The notes under the pieces are model-generated. The model did not search any database and was not told the DNA's origin. It saw only the letters and a program-made list of their open reading frames with translations. Shown one piece after another: positions 18,029 to 24,122 of a stretch of 39,436 nt of DNA. The position numbers were made by a program, and so were the translations under genes. This DNA comes from 02-FULL-45-11b sp041663485. GTDB taxonomy: Bacteria; Patescibacteriota; Patescibacteriia; Buchananbacterales; UBA6539. Every line of letters begins with the position of its first letter. The first letter of the stretch is position 1. Where the stretch lies: positions 1 to 39,436 of the forward strand of contig JBAYMO010000017.1 of NCBI GenBank assembly GCA_041663485.1. Reading direction: 5' to 3'.

Positions 18029-18451
18029 ATGTCAATAATCAAATGGACACCGTTAGTTGAACCTTTTGATGAGATGGAACGTTTTTTTGATGATTTTAAA
18101 ATGCCGACCAATAAAGGTTTTATTCCGGCCGTAGATATCTATCAGGACGGAAATAATGTAATTATTCAGGCGCCTTTGGCCGGAATTGATCCCAAAGACG
18201 TGGATATTAGCGTGGAAAATGATACCTTAATTATTCGCGGCCAAACTCAAAAGGAATCAGAAGTTGATGATAAAAATTATTATCGCAAAGAAATTCGTTC
18301 CGGCAGTTTTCATCGCGCCATACCTTTACCAGCGAACGTGGTGGCCGAAAAAGCTCAAGCGGAATTTAAGGAAGGGATGTTAAAAATTACGGTGCCCAAG
18401 ATTGAAGCTAGCCAGCCCCAGAGTATTAAAATTAATATTGAGAAGAAATAA
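18029..18451 (+). CDS. Hsp20 small heat-shock protein
   Basis: An alpha-crystallin domain protein (140 residues) that holds unfolding proteins for DnaK. The domain runs from about residue 30 (FIPAVDIYQDGNNVIIQAPL) to 125 and has the conserved G-x-L turn (KEGMLKITVPK). The C-terminal I-x-I-type anchor is IKI (QSIKINIEKK). Unlike most core genes here it has a clear SD, AAGGAG, seven bases before the ATG. Its place between grpE and dnaK puts it in the CIRCE-controlled unit. Confidence 0.94.
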   Translation: MSIIKWTPLVEPFDEMERFFDDFKMPTNKGFIPAVDIYQDGNNVIIQAPLAGIDPKDVDISVENDTLIIRGQTQKESEVDDKNYYRKEIRSGSFHRAIPLPANVVAEKAQAEFKEGMLKITVPKIEASQPQSIKINIEKK

Positions 18452-18452
18452 T

Positions 18453-18487
18453 AAAAAAATCCCCTTTAAGATTTTACAAAAGAGGAT
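18453..18487 (-). terminator. terminator of the minus-strand 63-residue gene
   Basis: On the minus strand ATCCTCTTT / AAAGGGGAT form a 9-bp stem followed by seven T. The plus strand lacks a T-run here, so the terminator serves the minus-strand gene and may leave hsp20 readthrough to dnaK possible. Confidence 0.8.
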
Positions 18488-18493
18488 ATTGAC

Positions 18494-18685
18494 TTACTCG
18501 TTCGTAATTTTGTTCCCGGACGATGGGATGACCCAGATCGAAATGCGATCGCAGTCGCCTGATTCATCGCCAAGAGTTTCTTTTAGGCGCCGGATTGTTT
18601 CAAGGTCAACTGGGGATCCAAGACTCGCTCTCATGTTAATTTGGACATGATGGTGGTGCTGCCAGCCGCCAATTGATACTTCCAT
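18494..18685 (-). CDS. orphan GC-rich 63-residue protein
   Basis: No family recognised. The 63-residue protein starts MEVSIGGWQHHHHVQINMR, with four consecutive histidines after a Trp. It continues with a predicted helix (VDLETIRRLKETLGDE) and a short hydrophobic strand (RISIWVIPSSG). I chose the ATG at 18685 because a GGAG lies nine bases upstream; an in-frame TTG at 18700 would coincide with that site. Support for coding: GC-rich composition unlike the surroundings, an SD, and a perfect terminator at its 3' end. It lies on the opposite strand between hsp20 and dnaK, so it looks inserted into the heat-shock operon. Confidence 0.6.
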   Translation of the reverse strand: MEVSIGGWQHHHHVQINMRASLGSPVDLETIRRLKETLGDESGDCDRISIWVIPSSGNKITNE

Positions 18686-18807
18686 GGGGTTTTTCTCCAA
18701 GGTTGAGTTTGCACAAAGAACTGATAAGAAGTTACCATATACATATATTTTGTCAAATTAGCAATAAATATTAAGCAATTAAATTGTAATAATAAATAAT
18801 CAAAATT

Positions 18808-20700
18808 ATGTCAAAAATTCTAGGAATTGATTTAGGAACAACTAATTCAGCCATGGCCATTATTGAGGGTGGCGAACCAAAGATTTTGGAAAACGCCGAG
18901 GGGGTTAGAACCACGCCTTCAATCGTGGCGATTAATAAATCGGGTGAAAGACTGGTTGGTTTATTGGCAAAACGCCAGGCCGTGACCAATCCGGAAAACA
19001 CTTTGTATTCTATTAAGCGTTTAATTGGCAGACGCTGGGATGAAGATGAGGTTAAGCGCGATTTGAAGCTAATGCCATATAAAATTGTCAGTGGCGGCGA
19101 GGGCGTTAAAATTTTGATGTCAGGCAAAGAATACACGCCGCAGGAAATTTCCGCCATGATTTTGCAGAAGTTAAAGGCGGACGCGGAAGCGCGTTTGGGT
19201 GAAAAAATTACCGAAGCTATTATTACCGTGCCAGCTTATTTTAATGATGCTCAACGCCGCGCGACTAAGGACGCCGGTGAAATTGCCGGTTTGACGGTCA
19301 AACAAATTATTAACGAACCAACCGCGGCCGCCTTAGCTTACGGCTTTGAAAAGAAAAAAGGTCAGCAAATCGCGGTTTACGATTTGGGTGGCGGCACTTT
19401 TGATATTTCCATTCTTAATATTTCCGAAGATACCATTGAAGTCAAATCAACCAACGGTGATACCCATTTGGGCGGTGATGATTTTGATCAGGTATTGATC
19501 AATTGGATTATCAGTGAATTTAAAAAAGATCAGGGCATTGATTTGTCAAAAGATAATTTAGCCTTGCAACGCATCAAAGAGGCTGCGGAAAAAGCCAAGA
19601 TTGAGCTTTCTACTGCCCAGGAAACTGAAATTAATCAGCCATTTATTACCACTGACGCCGCTGGACCAAAGCATTTGGTTTTAAAATTAAGTCGAGCTAA
19701 AATGGAAGAATTGGTGGGAGAGTTGGTGAAAAAAACCTTGGAACCATGCCGTCAGGCTTTAAAAGATGCCAAAATGACTACTTCAGAAATTGAAGAGGTG
19801 ATTATGGTGGGCGGTATGACGCGCATGCCTTTGGTTTTGAAAGTGGTTGAAGAGTTTTTTGGCAAAAAACCGAATATTTCCGTTAATCCGGATGAGGTCG
19901 TGGCTTTAGGCGCGGCGGTGCAAGCCGGAGTTTTGCAAGGCGATGTTAAAGACGTATTGTTGCTTGATGTAACGCCGTTGACTTTAGGGATTGAAACCAT
20001 GGGCAGTGTCATGACGCCGTTAATTGAAAGAAATACCACTATTCCTACTACCAAATCGCAAACATTTTCTACGGCGGCTGATAGCCAGCCCTCAGTGGAA
20101 ATCCATGTTTTGCAAGGTGAAAGACCAATGGCAGGGGACAATAAAACTTTAGGCCGTTTTATTTTGGATGGTATTCCACCGGCGCCCAGAGGTTTACCGC
20201 AGATTGAAGTAACTTTTGATATTGACGCCAATGGGATATTAAACGTTTCAGCCAAAGACAAAGGAACCGGCAAAGAACAAAAAATTACCATTACGGCTTC
20301 TTCGGGTTTATCTAAAGAAGAAATTGAAAAAATGAAGAAAGAAGCGGATTTGCACGCCGATGAAGACAAGAAGAAAAAAGAATTGATTGAAGCGAGAAAT
20401 TTAGCGGACACTTTAGTTTATTCAACCGAGAAAGCGATGCGTGACGCGGGTGACAAGATTAGTGCTGATTTGAAAAAGGAAATTGAAGGCAAACTGGATG
20501 AATTAAAGAAAGTCAAAGATACTGATAATTTGGAAAGCATTAAAAAGAATACGGAAGAATTAAGTCAAACCGCCCAAAAAATCGGTCAGGCGATGTATCA
20601 GCAGCAACCGCCGGCTGACCAAGCTTCGGCTGAGACCAAAACTGAATCTGAAAAAAAAGCTGAAGACGTGGTTGAGGGCGAGGTGGAAGAAAATAAATAA
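18808..20700 (+). CDS. dnaK: molecular chaperone DnaK (Hsp70)
   Basis: DnaK is the ATP-driven Hsp70. At 630 residues it is full length: an N-terminal ATPase with ILGIDLGTTNSAMAI, VPAYFNDAQRRATKDAGEIAG (20 or fewer shown), YDLGGGTFDISIL and GGMTRMPLV, a linker DVLLLDVTPLTLGIE, a substrate domain and a helical lid ending in an acidic tail. The residue before IINEPT, position 166 here (codon 19303-19305), is Gln; in E. coli and B. subtilis DnaK it is Arg (E. coli R167), a contact for the J-domain HPD. See the matching DnaJ change. No SD or CIRCE directly precedes it. Confidence 0.97.
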   Translation: MSKILGIDLGTTNSAMAIIEGGEPKILENAEGVRTTPSIVAINKSGERLVGLLAKRQAVTNPENTLYSIKRLIGRRWDEDEVKRDLKLMPYKIVSGGEGVKILMSGKEYTPQEISAMILQKLKADAEARLGEKITEAIITVPAYFNDAQRRATKDAGEIAGLTVKQIINEPTAAALAYGFEKKKGQQIAVYDLGGGTFDISILNISEDTIEVKSTNGDTHLGGDDFDQVLINWIISEFKKDQGIDLSKDNLALQRIKEAAEKAKIELSTAQETEINQPFITTDAAGPKHLVLKLSRAKMEELVGELVKKTLEPCRQALKDAKMTTSEIEEVIMVGGMTRMPLVLKVVEEFFGKKPNISVNPDEVVALGAAVQAGVLQGDVKDVLLLDVTPLTLGIETMGSVMTPLIERNTTIPTTKSQTFSTAADSQPSVEIHVLQGERPMAGDNKTLGRFILDGIPPAPRGLPQIEVTFDIDANGILNVSAKDKGTGKEQKITITASSGLSKEEIEKMKKEADLHADEDKKKKELIEARNLADTLVYSTEKAMRDAGDKISADLKKEIEGKLDELKKVKDTDNLESIKKNTEELSQTAQKIGQAMYQQQPPADQASAETKTESEKKAEDVVEGEVEENK

Positions 20701-20714
20701 ACTAGATAGTAGGA

Positions 20715-20766
20715 AGTAGCTTGTAGGAAGTTAGAGGTTTAAATTATTCTATTCCTACAAGCTACT
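20715..20766. repeat. inverted repeat between dnaK and dnaJ
   Basis: A perfect 15-bp inverted repeat, AGTAGCTTGTAGGAA (20715-20729) and its complement (20752-20766), spans most of the 91-base dnaK-dnaJ gap. Flanking GTAGGAAGTAG and CTACTAACCTAC echo the same units. There is no T-run, so it is not a typical terminator. It could be an RNA-processing or stability hairpin, or a dispersed repeat. Confidence 0.8.
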
Positions 20767-20791
20767 AACCTACCAGCTACTAAGCTAACTT

Positions 20792-21868
20792 ATGGCCAAA
20801 GATTTTTACGAAATTTTAGGAGTTGCCAAAACCGCCTCGCAGGACGAAATCCGCAAGGCTTATTATAAATTGGCTCACCAACATCATCCGCACAAGGGCG
20901 GTGATGAAGCCAAAATGAAAGAGATTAATGAAGCTTACGGCGTTTTAGGTAATGAGGAAAAACGCAAACAATACGATCAATTTGGCCAGACTTTTAATCA
21001 AGCCGGTGGTCAGGGCGGTTACGGTGATTTTTCAGATTTTTTTGGTGGTCAGCGCGGGGGCCAAGGTTTTAATTTTGAATTTAATGATTTGGGCGAAATG
21101 TTTGGTGATTTGTTCGGGGGTTCAAGCAATCGAAGCCGCGGGCAATCGGCTGGACGGCAAGGTAAAGATATTTCCGCCGATATTACTTTGAGTTTTTCCG
21201 AAGCGGCTTTTGGCGCGGAAAAATCAGTTACTTTAAATAAGGATGCAGTGTGTCAACATTGCCAAGGCAGCAAAGCTGAGCCTGGTTCGAAAAATATTAC
21301 CTGCAAAACCTGCGGTGGTAGCGGCCAAATTGTTCGAAATATCGGTTTTGGTATTGGTTTGCCGAGCGTTTGCCCTGACTGCCAAGGTCAAGGTAGCAAA
21401 GCTGAGAAAGAATGCACGGTTTGCCGCGGCCAAGGCGTAGAAAAAAAGACAGAAATAATTAATATTAAAATTCCCGAAGGAATTGATAATGGCCAGACCA
21501 TTCGCGTCTCCGGCAAAGGCCATGGCGCGGCCAAAAATGGCCAGGCCGGGGATTTGTATTTGAAAATAAAAGTTTCATCCGATCCGCGTTTTAAGCGTCA
21601 GGGTTTTGATATTCACACTCAAACTGAAATTTCATTTACGATCGCGGCTTTGGGTGGTAAAATTGAAATAGAGACTTTGGCTGGTAAACTTTGGTTAAAA
21701 ATTCCTGATGGCACTCAAAGCGGAAAAGTTTTTCGTTTAAAAAATCGCGGCGTCCCAATTTTAAACGGCCGCGGTCGTGGTGATCAGCTGGTGGAAGTAA
21801 TTGTTAAAACCCCGACCAAGCTCAATCGAAAACAAAAAGAACTCTTAAAAGAGTTCGATAAAGAATAA
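20792..21868 (+). CDS. dnaJ: co-chaperone DnaJ with altered HPD motif
   Basis: DnaJ normally stimulates DnaK ATPase through the HPD motif of its J-domain. The J-domain (residues 4-65, FYEILGVAKTASQDEIRKAY and EINEAYGVLGNEEKRKQYDQF) is otherwise canonical, but the motif reads H32-P33-H34, with codon cac at 20891-20893. A Gly/Phe-rich region follows (about 70-120). Four zinc-finger CxxCxGxG repeats are intact or nearly so (CQHCQGSK, CKTCGGSG, CPDCQGQG, CTVCRGQG). The C-terminal client-binding domains are complete (358 residues). Loss of the Asp would inactivate E. coli DnaJ, yet everything else is preserved, so it is probably functional with its own DnaK. Confidence 0.96.
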   Translation: MAKDFYEILGVAKTASQDEIRKAYYKLAHQHHPHKGGDEAKMKEINEAYGVLGNEEKRKQYDQFGQTFNQAGGQGGYGDFSDFFGGQRGGQGFNFEFNDLGEMFGDLFGGSSNRSRGQSAGRQGKDISADITLSFSEAAFGAEKSVTLNKDAVCQHCQGSKAEPGSKNITCKTCGGSGQIVRNIGFGIGLPSVCPDCQGQGSKAEKECTVCRGQGVEKKTEIINIKIPEGIDNGQTIRVSGKGHGAAKNGQAGDLYLKIKVSSDPRFKRQGFDIHTQTEISFTIAALGGKIEIETLAGKLWLKIPDGTQSGKVFRLKNRGVPILNGRGRGDQLVEVIVKTPTKLNRKQKELLKEFDKE

Positions 21869-21873
21869 AAAAT

Positions 21874-22500
21874 ATGACAATTCAAACCGCCACTACTACC
21901 TTAATGGATGTGGTAAACGTGGTAAAAGTGCAGGCCAATAGCGGCGCTCAACAAGCGGCGTTTAACGGCAAAGATTTATGGTTTAGTTTTTTAGGCATTG
22001 ACTGGTCGGTGCCGACTTGGGACATTATCATTCTTTGTTTTGTGATAATTAGCGTGTTAATTTACAGTTTTACTTTAGGTCGAGACAGAATTGTGGCGCT
22101 ACTAATTAGCACTTATCTTTCCTTGGCCATTGCCACTAATTTGCCGTACATGGACGAATTAACCGCGTGGATAAATAATTCTGTTCATTTTAGTTATCAA
22201 ATTTCAGCTTTTCTGATTGTCTTCGCGATTTTATTTATTTTTCTTTCCCGCAGCAGCCTTTTGCAGAATTTAAGCAGTTTGGCCGGCACTTGGTGGCAAA
22301 CAATTATGTTTTCTTTGCTTCAAGTCGGTTTATTAGTCAGTATAATTTTGTCATTTTTACCCAATAATGCGATTAGTCGTCTTTCGGATTTTACCCAGGT
22401 AGTTTTTATCAGTGATTTGGGAAAATTTTGTTGGATTGTTTTGCCTATTGTGGCTTTGGTTTTCTTCCGAGGCCACCGTTCCAAGTTTGATTTTATTTAA
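21874..22500 (+). CDS. multi-span membrane protein, unknown
   Basis: A 208-residue protein with about five hydrophobic segments: DIIILCFVIISVLIYSF (about 50-68), VALLISTYLSLAIATNL (about 73-90), FLIVFAILFIFL (about 112-124), FSLLQVGLLVSIILSFL (about 145-162) and WIVLPIVALVFF (about 187-199). A predicted extracytoplasmic N-terminus precedes them. It starts five bases after dnaJ and may share its transcript. I recognise no family; CvpA-like proteins have a similar outline, but the match is weak. Confidence 0.7.
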   Translation: MTIQTATTTLMDVVNVVKVQANSGAQQAAFNGKDLWFSFLGIDWSVPTWDIIILCFVIISVLIYSFTLGRDRIVALLISTYLSLAIATNLPYMDELTAWINNSVHFSYQISAFLIVFAILFIFLSRSSLLQNLSSLAGTWWQTIMFSLLQVGLLVSIILSFLPNNAISRLSDFTQVVFISDLGKFCWIVLPIVALVFFRGHRSKFDFI

Positions 22501-22510
22501 AATAAGCAAT

Positions 22511-22545
22511 AAAAAAACTATCCCGTTTGTCGGGATAGTTTTTTA
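22511..22545. terminator. bidirectional terminator
   Basis: AAAACTATCCCG / CGGGATAGTTTT form a perfect stem around TTTGT, with a run of A before and T after. It can end the dnaJ-membrane-protein transcript and the convergent Nudix gene. Confidence 0.93.
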
Positions 22546-22549
22546 AGTA

Positions 22550-23098
22550 TTAAGAAATATTTTTTTGGATAAACTCGAATCCGTCTAACAGCGAACTAAT
22601 CTCATCATCAAACATCCAAATACCGTCTTTGGGAACGCCCGAGTCGCGGTGGAGTATTATATCAATTGGCCGGAATTTTTTAACTTCTTCTTCGGTTACC
22701 ATTTTAAAGCCGCTGGAAGAGGAATGAAGTTTAATGGATTTAATTTTTTCCAGGGGAACAAAGGTGAGGTGATGAAAAACCCGTCTGGAATCTTCCGTTG
22801 GTTCTTCGTGCTCCATGGCAATCACTTCACTTTCATTGAGTTGTGAAGCAAAATCATCACCCAGTTCCTCGCGGGTTTCACGAGCCAAACCTTCCCAGAT
22901 GTTTTCTAATTTACCGTGCACGGAAGTTTGCCAGGCTCCCACGTATGTTTGAGGCTGGTCTTTTTCGTAATCCCACGGGCCGCGCTGCTGAATTAAAGCT
23001 TTAGTTTGGCCGTCAATATCTTTGGTAAAAATTAAAAGACTTAAAGAAACCTTTAATTTTTTCTTATTAATTTTGTTTGCTTTCTCAATGCTAGTCAT
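22550..23098 (-). CDS. Nudix-family hydrolase
   Basis: Nudix enzymes cleave nucleoside diphosphates linked to other groups. The box is seen in GKLENIWEGLARETREELGDD: the core E-x7-RE-x-x-EE-x-G is kept, though the leading Gly of the strict consensus is out of register. Upstream VSLSLLIFTKDIDG and ALIQQRGPWDYE form the first strands. At 182 residues it is a single-domain protein, resembling the isopentenyl-diphosphate isomerase-like and phosphohydrolase subgroups; the substrate cannot be told. An AAGGA lies about eight bases before the ATG. Confidence 0.8.
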   Translation of the reverse strand: MTSIEKANKINKKKLKVSLSLLIFTKDIDGQTKALIQQRGPWDYEKDQPQTYVGAWQTSVHGKLENIWEGLARETREELGDDFASQLNESEVIAMEHEEPTEDSRRVFHHLTFVPLEKIKSIKLHSSSSGFKMVTEEEVKKFRPIDIILHRDSGVPKDGIWMFDDEISSLLDGFEFIQKNIS

Positions 23099-23265
23099 AT
23101 ATATAATCCTTAATGATTATGGCATTTGCTTACATCAAAGTCAAGCATAAACCATAAATTTTGCTTGACTTAATGTCATATCTAAACTATAATTAGTTAT
23201 TGAAAATAGACTGATAGTTTTAATAAAAATCGGAATTATATTAAAATAATTATGACCCCATCGTC

Positions 23266-23331
23266 CGTCTGCAACGCTATGCGTAGCATTGCGGGCAGGC
23301 CACGCCCACAGCTTCGCAGTGTGGCGGGCAG
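23266..23331. repeat. GC-rich palindromic insert 1 in the broken tRNA-Glu
   Basis: This GC-rich block of about 66 bases is embedded in AT-rich DNA. It holds two imperfect hairpins: one around CAACGCTA-TGCG-TAGCATTG, ending GCGGGCAG, and one around GCCCACAGC-TTCG-CAGTGTGGC, again ending GCGGGCAG. The shared ends suggest two copies of one element type. GTC occurs at both edges and may be a target duplication. Confidence 0.7.
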
Positions 23332-23344
23332 GTCTAGCGGCTAG

Positions 23345-23381
23345 CCCGCCTAGACTCGCGGCGCTCGTCAAGGCGAGGCAG
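23345..23381. repeat. GC-rich palindromic insert 2 in the broken tRNA-Glu
   Basis: A 37-base GC-rich block with CTCGC / GCGAG complementary arms, inserted between CTAG and GGACGC of the tRNA-like sequence. Like the other inserts it begins with CCCGCC and ends with GGCAG. Confidence 0.6.
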
Positions 23382-23420
23382 GGACGCCACATTATTTAGA
23401 TTTACAATTAGGTTTTTTAT

Positions 23421-23495
23421 GGCCCCATCGTCTAGCGGCTAGGACGCATGGTTCTCATCCATGTAACAGCGGTTCGATTCCGCTTGGGGCTACCA
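23421..23495 (+). tRNA. tRNA-Glu (anticodon CTC)
   Basis: The cloverleaf is complete. The acceptor GGCCCCA pairs with TGGGGCT (one G-T at the end). The D-arm is GTCTAGCGGCTAGGAC, the anticodon stem CATGG/CCATG carries loop TTCTCAT with anticodon CTC, the T-arm is AGCGG-TTCGATT-CCGCT, the discriminator is A and CCA is encoded. It reads GAG. GAA needs a TTC isoacceptor elsewhere, which might also cover GAG by wobble. Confidence 0.97.
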
Positions 23496-23503
23496 TAACC
23501 AAT

Positions 23504-23523
23504 CGCCAAGAGGGCGTTTTTTT
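23504..23523 (+). terminator. terminator after tRNA-Glu
   Basis: A short GC stem CGCC / GGCG with loop AAGAG is followed by seven T, nine bases after the tRNA CCA. Confidence 0.82.
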
Positions 23524-23561
23524 GGTATAATATGTTTATCCAAAAATTAAGAAAATAAAAT

Positions 23562-24026
23562 ATGGAATTAAACAAATTGGAAAAAATTTCTTTAACCATG
23601 ACTCGGTGGATTGGTTCGCCTATGTCATTGATAATTCACACCATTTTTTTTATTGGCGCTTTTGGCTCAATGTTTTTCGGTATTGGCCTAGAAGAAGTTT
23701 TACTAATCTTGACTACCGTGGTGTCTTTGGAAGCGATTTATTTAGCCATATTCATTCAAATTGCCGTTAACCATAGCGTTGAAAGTTTGCAAGAAGTTGA
23801 AGAAGATGTGGGCGAGATTCAAAAGGATGTTGACGAGATTCAGGAAGACGTTGATGAAATTCAAAAGGATGTCGATGAAATTCAAAAGGACGTTGACGAG
23901 ATTCAGGAAGACGTTGATGATATTTCTGAAGAGGTTGAGGAAGATGATAAAGATAAAATTCTTTTAGATGCGATTAAAACTGATTTACAAAGATTAATTG
24001 CTGATATGGAAAAGTTAAAAAAATAA
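23562..24026 (+). CDS. membrane protein with six-heptad coiled-coil tail (DUF1003-like)
   Basis: Residues 15-75 contain two membrane spans (MSLIIHTIFFIGAFGSMFFG and LILTTVVSLEAIYLAIFIQI). VSLEAIYLAIF resembles DUF1003 proteins, whose role is unknown. Residues 82-123 are six perfect or near-perfect 7-residue repeats (DVDEIQK/DVDEIQE) that should form a strongly acidic coiled coil facing the cytoplasm. A last helix closes the 154-residue protein (LLDAIKTDLQRLIADMEKL). A TATAAT lies at 23526-23531, about 30 bases before the ATG, overlapping the end of the tRNA terminator. Confidence 0.78.
   Translation: MELNKLEKISLTMTRWIGSPMSLIIHTIFFIGAFGSMFFGIGLEEVLLILTTVVSLEAIYLAIFIQIAVNHSVESLQEVEEDVGEIQKDVDEIQEDVDEIQKDVDEIQKDVDEIQEDVDDISEEVEEDDKDKILLDAIKTDLQRLIADMEKLKK
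23805..23930 (+). repeat. six tandem 21-bp units encoding heptads
   Basis: Six consecutive 21-base units of the type GACGTTGACGAGATTCAGGAA, differing mostly at third positions. Each encodes one heptad D-V-x-E-I-Q-x. The pattern points to recent tandem duplication, so copy number may vary between strains. Confidence 0.9.
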
Positions 24027-24069
24027 ATAATCAGAGAAAACATAGCCATGGGTTTTGCGGCCTGCTTAG

Positions 24070-24098
24070 TTGCATTTTAAGGCAAAAAACTGTATAAT
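24070..24098 (+). promoter_or_regulatory. promoter of the HlyD/MacA-like gene
   Basis: TTGCAT (24070-24075), a 17-base spacer and perfect TATAAT (24093-24098) with an extended TG one base upstream. The ATG follows 24 bases later. Confidence 0.75.
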
Positions 24099-24122
24099 TA
24101 GCCTATAAAAATTAATTAAATT

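Larger units (their letters stand above)
23254..23387 (+). pseudogene. broken 5' copy of tRNA-Glu with inserted palindromes
   Basis: Three pieces match consecutive parts of the intact tRNA-Glu 33 bases downstream: GACCCCATCGTC (23254-23265, 11 of 12 identical), TCTAGCGGCTAG (23333-23344) and GGACGC (23382-23387). They cover tRNA positions 1 to about 26 and then stop. Two GC-rich palindromic blocks separate them. No anticodon arm, T-arm or acceptor 3' strand exists, so it cannot be a tRNA. Confidence 0.8.

Noticed and set aside
19752..20411. 219-codon open frame antisense to dnaK
   Set aside because: Shadow of a highly conserved gene; Ser-rich low-complexity translation and no start signals.
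23254..23387. second tRNA-Glu gene with intron
   Set aside because: Only the 5' 26 positions are present; no anticodon, T-arm or 3' acceptor strand follows.
23805..23930. CRISPR-like array
   Set aside because: The 21-bp units are contiguous without spacers and in frame within a coding region.
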